A stretch of 11,780 nt of DNA from Paracoccaceae bacterium (lineage in GTDB: Bacteria > Pseudomonadota > Alphaproteobacteria > Rhodobacterales > Rhodobacteraceae). Within the stretch, counting starts at the first letter, position 1. Each line of letters opens with the position of its first letter. The DNA is taken from assembly GCA_026982255.1 (NCBI GenBank), contig JALSHL010000252.1, positions 1 to 11,780 on the forward strand, given 5' to 3'. Of this stretch, positions 1 to 6,915 are shown one piece after another. The notes beneath the pieces were generated by a model. It had not been told where the DNA came from. It saw nothing but the letters and a program-made list of their open reading frames with translations, and made no database searches. The position numbers were made by a program, and so were the translations under genes.

Positions 1-14
1 CATAACAAGGCCCC

Positions 15-713
15 ATGAAAAATTTTACCGCTGCCTTTTCCGTCCACCTGCTCACCGCCTCCGGCGCCGCCCTCGCCCTGTTTGCCATGCTCGAAGCGGG
101 GAACCGGAACTGGTCGCTAATGTTCCTTTGGCTGATCGCCGCGCTCGTCGTGGACGGTATCGACGGCCCGCTGGCGCGGCGCTATCAGGTCCGCAAATAC
201 GCCGCCCACTGGGACGGGGTGCTGCTCGATCTGATCATCGACTACCTTACCTATGTGTTCATCCCCGCCTACGCCCTGACGCAATCGGGTATCCTGCCGG
301 AATGGGAAGGCTGGATCGCCGCCATCGTCATCACCGTCACCGGCGTGGTCTATTTCGCCGACACCCGTATGAAAACCGCCGACAATTCATTCTCGGGCTT
401 TCCGGGCTGCTGGAACATGGTGGCGCTGGTGCTGTTTGCGCTCGCCCCCGCCCATTGGGTCAGCCTGACGATCATCGGAGCGCTGGCGCTGGCGCAATTC
501 TTCGGGCTGAAATTCATCCACCCCGTGCGTACGATCCGCTGGCGGCCGGTGTCGCTGGCGATGATGCTGCTCTGGACCGGCGCGGCCTTCGTTGTCGGCT
601 GGCAGAACTTCGAGGCAAGCCCCCTACCGCAAGCGGCGTTGCTGTTCAGCAGCCTCTACCTGCTTTTTGCCGGAATCGCACAACAACTCCTGCCCGTTTC
701 AACGAAACCCTGA
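15..713 (+). CDS. pcs: Phosphatidylcholine synthase (CDP-alcohol phosphatidyltransferase family)
   Basis: This 232-residue inner-membrane enzyme is predicted to condense CDP-diacylglycerol with choline, giving phosphatidylcholine and CMP, the one-step bacterial Pcs route. The CDP-alcohol phosphotransferase signature is complete: D50-G51-x2-A54-R55, then 12 residues, then G68-x3-D72-x3-D76. The 12-residue spacing is the form known from Pcs enzymes, whereas other family members have a shorter gap. Several hydrophobic helices surround it (about 7-26, 34-48, 70-90, 100-115, 135-175, 178-196 and 205-226). The length fits the family. The start has only a weak ribosome site (AAGG, about 4 bases upstream), and just 14 bases of upstream sequence are visible, so promoter and operon partners are unknown. 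It converges with soxG, 32 bases apart, and I see no clear hairpin terminator between them. The family call is firm. The choline substrate rests on motif spacing and overall resemblance. Confidence 0.9.
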   Translation: MKNFTAAFSVHLLTASGAALALFAMLEAGNRNWSLMFLWLIAALVVDGIDGPLARRYQVRKYAAHWDGVLLDLIIDYLTYVFIPAYALTQSGILPEWEGWIAAIVITVTGVVYFADTRMKTADNSFSGFPGCWNMVALVLFALAPAHWVSLTIIGALALAQFFGLKFIHPVRTIRWRPVSLAMMLLWTGAAFVVGWQNFEASPLPQAALLFSSLYLLFAGIAQQLLPVSTKP

Positions 714-745
714 CTTTCGCCACTCCTGCCCGCGTGACGCATGGT

Positions 746-1312
746 TTACAGGAACTCCGGCAGGCTCCCCTCTTCGGCGGCAACGCAGAGCCAGTCGAAC
801 AGGAATTCCCCGACGGAGCGGAAGCAGACCACCTCGAAGGTTTCCGCGTCGGTCATCCAGAAGGCCGCTGCCAGCTGGCCGATGCGGGTGCGGCGCAGGT
901 CGCCGATCCCGAAAGCCTGCGGAGACAGGTCCACCGGCGCACCTTTGGCAAGAACCTCTCGGGCGCCGGTGCCGTGCAAGCGGAACATGGCGCGGGCGTC
1001 GGAGACGTTGGCGGCCATGTGGTGCTTGTTGGCGAGCGCGGCCGACAGGTCGGCGACAACGGCATCCGCGCGGGCGTAATCGACCAGCAGCAGCAATTCG
1101 TCGGGGGACATCCACGCGACCTGCCCCGTGTCGCCAAAGGTGATGCGGCGCACATCGGGCATGTCGGCTCCGGTGGCGGATGTGACGGCAGCACGCAAAG
1201 CCGCGTCGGCAAGGTCGCCGCGCAGGGAGATCATGCCCTGCAACCCGGCCTCGGTGATTTCGATGGCGCCGGTGAACCGTGCGCCGCCCAGTACGGAAAT
1301 GGCCTCAGACAT
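746..1312 (-). CDS. soxG: Sarcosine oxidase gamma subunit
   Basis: The 188-residue gamma subunit belongs to cytoplasmic heterotetrameric sarcosine oxidase, which converts sarcosine, tetrahydrofolate and O2 to glycine, 5,10-methylene-tetrahydrofolate and H2O2. The gamma chain carries no cofactor of its own and has a fold related to the folate-binding aminomethyltransferase domain. Visible family-like segments are a central WMSPDELLLLV stretch and a C-terminal part with RSVGEFLFDWL. I chose the ATG at 1312 because it gives the normal N-terminus and overlaps the end of soxA by 8 bases (ATGTCTGA), typical of translational coupling. An upstream ATG at 1363 would add 17 residues lying inside soxA and is unlikely. 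It is the last gene of the sox operon and converges with pcs. Confidence 0.93.
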   Translation of the reverse strand: MSEAISVLGGARFTGAIEITEAGLQGMISLRGDLADAALRAAVTSATGADMPDVRRITFGDTGQVAWMSPDELLLLVDYARADAVVADLSAALANKHHMAANVSDARAMFRLHGTGAREVLAKGAPVDLSPQAFGIGDLRRTRIGQLAAAFWMTDAETFEVVCFRSVGEFLFDWLCVAAEEGSLPEFL

Positions 1313-4300
1313 TCTGGCGCTCCCCTTCCTTGTCATAGAAAACCGGATCGACGACCGTGGCACGGATCACCTTGCCCTCACACGGGAAGGTCAGGACCTC
1401 GCCCATGCGTCCCGCACCGCCCTTGATCAGCGCCATGGCAATCGAATGCCCCAACGTGGGCGAGAAATAGGTCGAGGTCACGTGGCCGATCATGTTTTCC
1501 TGCCCGTAGCGGTTCTTGCCGCCCTCCACCGCATGCGCGCCGTCCGGCAGCACGTCGGCCGGGTTTTCGGTCAGCAGGCCGACCAGTTGTTTGCGGTCGT
1601 CCCGTTGCAGGAACGGGCGTTCCATGGCGCGTTTGCCGATAAAGTCGGTCTTTTTCTTCGACACGGCCCAGCCGAGGTTCAGGTCCTGCGGGATGACGGT
1701 GCCGTCGGTCTCGTCCCCGATCATGATGAAACCCTTTTCGGCGCGCATGACGTGCAGGGCCTCGGTGCCGTAGGGCATGATGCCGAATTCCGCGCCCGCT
1801 GCGGCGATTTTGTCCCAGAAGGCCTGCCCCTGAGCGGCCGGAACGGCGATTTCGTAGGACAGCTCGCCGGAGAAAGAGATGCGGAAAGCCCGCGCCTTGA
1901 TACCGGCCAGCGTGCCTTCGGCAAAGCCCATGAAAGGCAGCGCGTCGGAGGATACATCCATGCCGCCGAGAGCCTCCAGCACCTTGCGGGCCTTCGGGCC
2001 GACCACGGCGATCTGGGCGTATTGTTCGGTGAGGTTGGCGGTGTAGACCTTGAAATCCCACCACTCGGTTTGCAGCCATTCCTCCATCCACGCATGCACA
2101 CGGTCGGAGCCGCCCGAGGTGGTGTGGCACAGGAATGTGTCCTCGGACAGGCGCGCGACCACGCCATCGTCGAACAGGAAGCCGTTCTCGTTGCACATCA
2201 GGCCATAGCGGCATTTGCCCGGTTTCAGGCTGGACATCATGTTGGTGTAGATCAGGTCGAGGAATTTCGCCGCGTCCGGCCCCTTGACCAGAATTTTCCC
2301 CAGTGTCGAGGCGTCGAGCATGGAAACGCCGCCGCGCGTGTTCAGGATCTCTCGCGTTACCGCCTGCTGCACGGTTTCGTCGTCGCGGAGGTAGGTATAG
2401 GGGCGGCGCCAGTCGGCGACCGGCTCCCACACCGCGCCGTTGCTGTCGTGCCAGGCATCCATCGGGGATTTGCGGGTCGGTTTGAACAGCTTGCCGCGTG
2501 CCTCGCCAGCGATGGCGCCCAGCGAGATCGGGGTGTAGGGCGGTCGGAAGGTGGTAGTGCCGACCTGCGGGATCGGGGCATTGAGCGCATCGGCCAGCAC
2601 CGCCAGACCGTTGACGTTGGACAGCTTGCCCTGATCCGTGGCCATGCCGATGGTGGTGTAGCGTTTGGTGTGTTCGACGCTTTCGTAGCCTTCCTGCGCC
2701 GCGAGGCGGATGTCCGAAACCTTCACGTCGTTCTGGAAATCCAGCCAGCTTTTGGCGCGCAGTTTGTAGGGCGCCTTGGCGGGCATGGACCAGACGGGTT
2801 GCATCGGTTCCTCGGTCGGCGCGGTGGCCATGGGGGGCGTGTCGGGGACGGGGGCGAAGCCTGTTTCTTCGACAGCCTGTCGCGCGGCCTGAACGGCGTT
2901 TTGCAGGGCAGCAGTGGCGTGGAGTTCGCCGGAGGCCGTGCCGGCACTCAGCACGAAACCGAGGCCATCATCACCGAGCGGCGGGCGCGTGGGATCGGGC
3001 GCGAACATCGCGTTGTCGGCGTTCCAGTCCAGTTTGCCGCCGCAGTGGGACCACAGGTGGACAACGGGGGACCAGCCGCCGGACATGGCGACAATATCGC
3101 AGGGGATGGTCTCCAGCACCGTGCCTGTGTCGGCCTGGTCACAAATCCCGACGGCCTTAACGGTTTTGTAACCTTTGACCGTTGCAATGCCCTTGCCGGT
3201 TTCCACGCGGATGCCCAGCGCGCGAGCCTGTTCAGGCAGGCTTCCGCTGGCCTGTGGGCGGGCGTCGAGGATCAGCGGCACCTCCAGCCCTGCCTGTTTC
3301 AGGGTGATCGCGGTGCGATAGGCGTCGTCATTGTTGGTGACAACCACGATGCGCCGCCCCGCCGCAACGCCGTAAAGCGTGGCGTAGTCACGCACGGCCG
3401 AGGCCAGCATGACACCGGGCAGGTCGTTGCCGGCAAAGGCCAGCGGACGTTCCAGCGCGCCGGTAGCGGTGAGGATGCGTTTGGCGCGGATACGCCACAG
3501 ACGGTGGCGCGGGCCAGCCGTTTCGGGGGCATGGTCAGTCAGGCGCTCGTAGCCCATGGCGTAACTGTGGTCGAACACGCCGGAGCCCATCATGCGGGTG
3601 CGGATGGTGACATTTTCCATTGTCTCCAACTCGGCTTTGGCGGCTTCAATCCAGTCGACAGCCGCCTGCCCGTCGATCTCCACCCCGTCCACCAGCGCAC
3701 GACCGCCAAGGTGCGGGGTCTGTTCCATCAGCAGGACTTTGGCCCCTGCCCGTCCGGCCTCCAGCGCGGCGGCGATACCGGCCATGCCGCCGCCGACAAT
3801 CAGGATATCGACATAGGCGTAAAAATATTCGTAATGGTCGGCGTCGGGATCCGTCGGCACCGCGCCGAGGCCTGCGGATTGCCGGATCACCGGCTCGAAC
3901 AGGTGTTTCCACGCCCAGCGCGGCTTCATGAAGGTTTTGTAGTAGAAACCGGCGGGGAAGAAACGCGGCAGCCTGTTATTGATCGCGCCGATGTCGAAAT
4001 CCAGCGTCGGCCAGTGGTTTTGCGAACGCGCCATCAGGCCGTCGAAAACTTCGGTTGTTGTAGTGCGCTGGTTCGGCTCGAAACGCGCGCCCTCGCCCAT
4101 GTTGACCAGCGCGTTGGGTTCCTCGGCCCCCGAAGCCATGATCCCGCGCGGGCGGTGGTATTTGAAGGAACGGCCGACCAGTTTCTGCCCGTTGGCCAAA
4201 AGGGCCGAGGCCAGCGTGTCCCCCGCCTGCGCCGTGTAGCGCTGGCCGTTGAAGGTGAACGAACGGGTTTCGGAGAGGTCGATCAGCAGACCGCCAGAGG

Positions 4301-4313
4301 CAAGACGGGTCAT
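1305..4313 (-). CDS. soxA: Sarcosine oxidase alpha subunit
   Basis: This is the 1002-residue large subunit of heterotetrameric sarcosine oxidase. In order, it shows an N-terminal ferredoxin-like (Fer2_4) region at about 10-100 with no cysteine in the first 165 residues, so no iron-sulfur cluster is expected; a dinucleotide-binding domain starting near 168 with GGGMAG at 174-179, the NAD-binding fold of the family; a GCV_T/aminomethyltransferase-like folate domain at about 615-885; and a C-terminal barrel at about 894-1000. The folate domain is where the methyl carbon is passed to tetrahydrofolate. The start at 4313 gives the usual MTRLASGG N-terminus and a 4-base ATGA overlap with soxD. The longer frame from 4442 would add 43 unrelated residues inside soxD. 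The gene contains no TTA, CTA or TCA codon, which leaves a very long false frame open on the other strand. Length and domain order are complete. Confidence 0.97.
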   Translation of the reverse strand: MTRLASGGLLIDLSETRSFTFNGQRYTAQAGDTLASALLANGQKLVGRSFKYHRPRGIMASGAEEPNALVNMGEGARFEPNQRTTTTEVFDGLMARSQNHWPTLDFDIGAINNRLPRFFPAGFYYKTFMKPRWAWKHLFEPVIRQSAGLGAVPTDPDADHYEYFYAYVDILIVGGGMAGIAAALEAGRAGAKVLLMEQTPHLGGRALVDGVEIDGQAAVDWIEAAKAELETMENVTIRTRMMGSGVFDHSYAMGYERLTDHAPETAGPRHRLWRIRAKRILTATGALERPLAFAGNDLPGVMLASAVRDYATLYGVAAGRRIVVVTNNDDAYRTAITLKQAGLEVPLILDARPQASGSLPEQARALGIRVETGKGIATVKGYKTVKAVGICDQADTGTVLETIPCDIVAMSGGWSPVVHLWSHCGGKLDWNADNAMFAPDPTRPPLGDDGLGFVLSAGTASGELHATAALQNAVQAARQAVEETGFAPVPDTPPMATAPTEEPMQPVWSMPAKAPYKLRAKSWLDFQNDVKVSDIRLAAQEGYESVEHTKRYTTIGMATDQGKLSNVNGLAVLADALNAPIPQVGTTTFRPPYTPISLGAIAGEARGKLFKPTRKSPMDAWHDSNGAVWEPVADWRRPYTYLRDDETVQQAVTREILNTRGGVSMLDASTLGKILVKGPDAAKFLDLIYTNMMSSLKPGKCRYGLMCNENGFLFDDGVVARLSEDTFLCHTTSGGSDRVHAWMEEWLQTEWWDFKVYTANLTEQYAQIAVVGPKARKVLEALGGMDVSSDALPFMGFAEGTLAGIKARAFRISFSGELSYEIAVPAAQGQAFWDKIAAAGAEFGIMPYGTEALHVMRAEKGFIMIGDETDGTVIPQDLNLGWAVSKKKTDFIGKRAMERPFLQRDDRKQLVGLLTENPADVLPDGAHAVEGGKNRYGQENMIGHVTSTYFSPTLGHSIAMALIKGGAGRMGEVLTFPCEGKVIRATVVDPVFYDKEGERQNV

Positions 4314-4633
4314 TTGAAGCCCTCCCAACCGGGTCGGCGCGCCTTGATCGCCGCAACGATATCGGCAGGCGGCTCGGTGGTCCGGGCACTGTAGGTGCCG
4401 AAAACCTCCAGCGTGGCGGTGCAGCGGGCGGCGTGGAACCATTTACCGCAGCCGAAAGCATGGCGCCAGCGCTCGAAATGCACGCCGCGCGGGTTTTTGC
4501 GCCCGAACAGGTAGTCGGTGAAATCCCGGTCATCCGACCCGGGGCCGAAGCGCTTCAGATGCGCCTCGCCACCCGCCGCAAATTCGGTTTCCTCGGCTTC
4601 GACACCGCAGGCGGGGCATTTCAGTTTCAGCAT
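4310..4633 (-). CDS. soxD: Sarcosine oxidase delta subunit
   Basis: This 107-residue delta subunit is the small zinc-binding chain of heterotetrameric sarcosine oxidase, needed for assembly of the complex. It has a CPAC pair near the N-terminus, the family block GGEAHLKRFGPGS, a RWRHAFGCGKWFHAARC segment supplying further Cys/His ligands, and the usual C-terminal RPGWEGFK. The ATG at 4633 is chosen over the one at 4654: it matches the family N-terminus (MLKLKCPACG) and is preceded on the minus strand by GAGGG about 6-7 bases away. That ribosome site overlaps the stop codon of the 154-residue upstream gene, only 10 bases from the soxD start. Its own stop overlaps the soxA start (ATGA). soxD normally follows soxB directly; here an 815-base insert lies between them. 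Confidence 0.95.
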   Translation of the reverse strand: MLKLKCPACGVEAEETEFAAGGEAHLKRFGPGSDDRDFTDYLFGRKNPRGVHFERWRHAFGCGKWFHAARCTATLEVFGTYSARTTEPPADIVAAIKARRPGWEGFK

Positions 4634-4643
4634 CGTATTACCC

Positions 4644-5108
4644 TCACAATCCATGCACCAGTTCGACCAACATCCGCCCCAGACCCCATTGCAGGGTGCC
4701 GATGACGGAATAGATCATTTCGTAGCGATAGGTTTCCTGTTTGACCTCGTTATGCTTCGATTCCAGCATGGAATCGAAGCTCTGGTTTATGCGACGCGCC
4801 AGTTCATCCATGCTCATCGGATCGCTGCCCCGTCGCCCTCCATGCTGCATCTGCATGATATAGCGCCAGATCATGCGTAACTGGATTTCCTCCTGATTGT
4901 CCCAGAGGCGGCGTTCCTCCTGCGAGGTAAAACGATGTGTCAGGAAAATAGAGACGCCGACGGCCAGCGCTACGGCGCCGATGGCCGGAAACAGTTCCAC
5001 CCATGCGTTATACATGGCGATCGCGGAAAGCGTTGCCCAGAGGACAATCAGACCGATCAGCAACTCGTGCCGCAACTCGCCTCCGTCTTTCTTGTGCAGG
5101 AAACTCAT
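4644..5108 (-). CDS. Unrecognised small membrane protein between soxB and soxD
   Basis: I do not recognise this 154-residue protein. The N-terminus is charged (HKKDGGELRHE), followed by two hydrophobic segments at about 16-37 and 39-58 that could form a membrane hairpin. A polar, probably helical stretch follows (60-130, rich in E, R, Q and M), then a hydrophobic or amphipathic C-terminus (130-152, with GTLQWGLG). No catalytic motif or cysteine pair is visible. The start at 5108 has an AAGGGG ribosome site about 6 bases away. The stop lies 10 bases from soxD, so it is probably cotranscribed and perhaps translationally coupled with soxDAG, although it is not a standard sox gene. GC in four 60-base stretches ran 52-60%, below the sox genes. 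A perfect 11-base inverted repeat lies inside it. An accessory role for sarcosine oxidase or an independent acquired function are both possible. Confidence 0.75.
   Translation of the reverse strand: MSFLHKKDGGELRHELLIGLIVLWATLSAIAMYNAWVELFPAIGAVALAVGVSIFLTHRFTSQEERRLWDNQEEIQLRMIWRYIMQMQHGGRRGSDPMSMDELARRINQSFDSMLESKHNEVKQETYRYEMIYSVIGTLQWGLGRMLVELVHGL
4754..4780. repeat. Perfect 11-base inverted repeat (hairpin) inside the 154-residue gene
   Basis: GCTTCGATTCC at 4754-4764 and GGAATCGAAGC at 4770-4780 are exact reverse complements with a 5-base loop (AGCAT). The flanking bases do not extend the pairing. In the minus-strand message this encodes the SFDSMLESK region, so the repeat is constrained by two reading directions of the same codons (TTC GAT TCC ... 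GGA ATC GAA by symmetry). No T-run follows on either strand, so it is not a classic intrinsic terminator. It could be an mRNA structure ahead of soxD or a chance outcome of codon choice. Confidence 0.8.
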
Positions 5109-5221
5109 GGCTCGCCCCTTGCGTGAGCCGGAAGATTCAATTTGGAGATATTCCCGACATATGGTAGGCTAGTAGCCACTCGGGCACTGTGTTGTATTCG
5201 CCCGGGGTGGGAGTAACTGTT
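5109..5221. promoter_or_regulatory. Divergent control region of the two small membrane-protein genes
   Basis: These 113 bases separate two divergent starts and so should carry promoters for both. For the plus strand a weak candidate is TTGGAG (5142-5147), 17 bases, TAGGCT (5165-5170). I found no convincing minus-strand promoter. Two nested inverted repeats occur: CCCGA/TCGGG (5153-5157 and 5180-5184) enclosing GGCT-AGT-AGCC (5167-5177), a possible operator. Next to the minus-strand start, GGCTC/GAGCC (5109-5113 and 5125-5129) flanks the AAGGGG ribosome site. All of this is pattern reading, and no regulator is identified. Confidence 0.35.
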
Positions 5222-5437
5222 ATGAGTGTTGTAGCCAAATTCGAAAGGGTCGATGCACCCTTTCTCGAGAGGGTGCGGGATATGGTCGGGAAAGTTATTT
5301 TCGACTACACCGGCATCGTCACTACGGATAGCGTAAATGCTATCATCCTTGCCTTTCTTATTCTGTTCGCAGCGGTGCTTGCGTGGGCTTTCTATCGCCC
5401 GCACGAAAGCGTCTACCACTACGACCTGCGCAGGTAG
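5222..5437 (+). CDS. Unrecognised 71-residue single-pass membrane protein
   Basis: I do not recognise this small protein. It has a soluble N-terminal half (MSVVAKFERV...), one clear transmembrane helix at about 39-58 (NAIILAFLILFAAVLAWAF) and a short tail ending in YHYDLRR. The AWAFYRP pattern after the helix faintly recalls the small CcoQ-type oxidase subunits, but this is too weak to name it. The ATG at 5222 is preferred over 5189 because GGAG lies 8 bases upstream. GC is 112 of 216 bases (52%) against about 62-65% in the neighbouring sox genes, suggesting later arrival. It is the only plus-strand gene inside the sox locus: it is divergent from the 154-residue gene and converges on soxB with 11 bases between stops. 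It could still be a spurious frame, but the ribosome site, membrane helix and lack of a better frame support it. Confidence 0.62.
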   Translation: MSVVAKFERVDAPFLERVRDMVGKVIFDYTGIVTTDSVNAIILAFLILFAAVLAWAFYRPHESVYHYDLRR

Positions 5438-5448
5438 GGAGAGAGCCA

Positions 5449-6696
5449 TCAGTGGGCCACAGCCGCGGCGACGGATTCGTCGATCATGCGGCCCTCTGTA
5501 AACCGGTCCAGTGAAAACGGGGCGGCAAGATTGCGCGGCGCCCCGTCGGCCAGTGTTTCGGCCATGGCCCAGCCCGACCCCGGGATGGCCTTGAATCCGC
5601 CTGTGCCCCAGCCGGCGTTGATGAATATGCCCTCGACCGGCGTTTTGCCGATGATCGGGGAGCGGTCCCCCGTCATGTCCACAATACCGCCCCATTGCCG
5701 AAGCTGTTTCAGGCGCGAGATAATCGGGAATGTCTCGATCAGCGCACGCACGGTTTCCTCGATATGGTGGAAGGAGCCGCGCTGCGTGTAGTTGTTGAAC
5801 GCATCAGAACCGCCGCCGATTACCAGTTCCCCCTTGTCGGACTGGCTGATGTATCCATGCACGGTGTTGGCCATGACTACGCAGTCCAGCACCGGCTTGA
5901 TCGGCTCGGAGACCAGCGCCTGCAGGGCCAGCGATTCAATCGGCAGACGAAAACCCGCCATTTCGGCCAGCACGCCGGAGTTTCCGGCAACCACAATCGC
6001 CAGTTTTTTGCACTTGATCGCGCCTTGCGAGGTCTGCACACCGGTCACGCGCCCGCCCTCGCGGTCGATCCCCGTGACCTCGCATTTCTGGATAATATCG
6101 ACACCGCGTTGCGAGGCGCCGCGCGCATAGCCCCAGGCCACCGCATCGTGGCGCGCCGTGCCACCGCGCGCCTGCCACAGACCGCCAAGGACCGGATAGC
6201 GGGGACCTGCTGTCTCGATAATCGGGATGATCTCCTTGACCTGCTGCGGCGTCACCATTTCCGAGGCGATCCCCGCCAGCCGGTTGGCATGGGCCGTGCG
6301 TTTCCACGCGCGCAGCTCGTGTTCGGTCTGCGCCAGCATCATCACGCCACGCGGGCTGAACATGATATTGTAGTTCAGGTCCTGCGACAGATCCTCGTAA
6401 AGCGAGCGCGACAGTTCGAATATCGCTGCCGATTCGTCCTGAAGGTAGTTCGAACGGATGATAGTGGTATTGCGCCCCGTGTTGCCGCCGCCAAGCCACC
6501 CTTTTTCCAGCACCGCAACATTGGTGATGCCGTGGTTTTTCGCCAGATAATAGGCCGTCGCCAGGCCGTGGCCGCCGGCTCCGATGATCACCACGTCATA
6601 TTCCGCCTTGGGTGCGGGTGAACGCCAGGCGCGTTCCCAGCCGCTGTGATAGCGCAGAGCTTCGCGGGCAATGGCAAAGGCGGAGTAGCGTTTCAT
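5449..6696 (-). CDS. soxB: Sarcosine oxidase beta subunit
   Basis: This 415-residue catalytic subunit of heterotetrameric sarcosine oxidase oxidises the N-methyl group of sarcosine at a non-covalent FAD. The FAD-binding Rossmann motif is VVIIGAGGHG at about 35-44 (GAGGHG), within a DAO-type fold. In the enzyme family FMN is attached covalently to a beta-subunit histidine; the equivalent here is probably H183 in the RHDAVAWGY segment. The C-terminal GWGTGGFKAIPGSG block and the ending DESVAAAVAH are family-typical. The start at 6696 has GGAGG 9 bases upstream. Length and motifs look intact. It begins the sox locus after a divergent control region shared with ccmI, but it is separated from soxDAG by two extra genes, one in the opposite direction, so balanced expression of the four subunits is not guaranteed by simple operon structure. 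Confidence 0.97.
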   Translation of the reverse strand: MKRYSAFAIAREALRYHSGWERAWRSPAPKAEYDVVIIGAGGHGLATAYYLAKNHGITNVAVLEKGWLGGGNTGRNTTIIRSNYLQDESAAIFELSRSLYEDLSQDLNYNIMFSPRGVMMLAQTEHELRAWKRTAHANRLAGIASEMVTPQQVKEIIPIIETAGPRYPVLGGLWQARGGTARHDAVAWGYARGASQRGVDIIQKCEVTGIDREGGRVTGVQTSQGAIKCKKLAIVVAGNSGVLAEMAGFRLPIESLALQALVSEPIKPVLDCVVMANTVHGYISQSDKGELVIGGGSDAFNNYTQRGSFHHIEETVRALIETFPIISRLKQLRQWGGIVDMTGDRSPIIGKTPVEGIFINAGWGTGGFKAIPGSGWAMAETLADGAPRNLAAPFSLDRFTEGRMIDESVAAAVAH

Positions 6697-6803
6697 TCGT
6701 CATGGCCTCCGTTGGGCGGACACAGGGGTGCGACCGATTTACCGGCTTCAGGACCGGCATGCAGCAAAAAACCCTGCGCGCCCGTCCTTTTTCCGTCATC
6801 TCG

Positions 6804-6833
6804 ATGCTAGTTCACGACATTATCATATCACAA
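6804..6833 (-). promoter_or_regulatory. Putative sigma70-like promoter for soxB
   Basis: On the minus strand TTGTGA (6833-6828), an 18-base spacer and TAGCAT (6809-6804) match the consensus at 4 of 6 positions each and would give a leader of about 100 bases. An overlapping alternative is an extended -10, TGATATGAT (6830-6822), without a good -35. The stretch TTATCATATCACAA (6820-6833) is an imperfect palindrome (5 of 7 arm positions) and could be an operator. It sits correctly upstream of soxB, but no start site is proven. Confidence 0.35.
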
Positions 6834-6857
6834 TCCCCCCTGCGCGTTTTTCGGCCA

Positions 6858-6887
6858 TTGCATGCGGGGAAACTGGCAGGGTATTGT
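6858..6887 (+). promoter_or_regulatory. Weak promoter candidate for ccmI
   Basis: TTGCAT (6858-6863), 18 bases, TATTGT (6882-6887) lies about 30 bases before the preferred ccmI start. The -35 matches at only 3 positions and the -10 at 4, so this is a tentative reading. It would leave a short leader containing the CGGGAAA ribosome site. Confidence 0.22.
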
Positions 6888-6915
6888 CGCGCCGGAAACC
6901 AAACGGGAAATACAC

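Noticed and set aside
714..745. Possible terminator between convergent pcs and soxG
   Set aside because: No stem with a following T-run can be drawn on either strand in the 32 bases.
128..1426. A 432-codon plus-strand open frame overlapping pcs and opposite soxG
   Set aside because: It is an arginine/proline/glycine-rich shadow crossing two recognised genes in other frames.
1128..4394. A 1088-codon plus-strand open frame opposite soxA
   Set aside because: It is in exact codon register with soxA, so it stays open simply because soxA uses no TTA, CTA or TCA codons, rare in GC-rich genomes. Its product resembles no protein I know and soxA is unmistakable.
5424..5435. 12-base perfect palindrome ACCTGCGCAGGT at the end of the 71-residue gene
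   Set aside because: Palindromes of this length are expected a few times by chance in a window this size, and it lies in coding sequence.
5437..5446. GGGAGAGAG resembling the start of a glycine riboswitch
   Set aside because: It lies at the 3' end of a gene, antisense to the end of soxB, and the rest of the riboswitch consensus is absent.
5105..5695. A 196-codon minus-strand frame running from soxB through the 71-residue gene
   Set aside because: It begins inside soxB in another frame, has low-quality composition, and lacks membrane or domain features; the plus-strand 71-residue frame has a ribosome site and a clear helix.
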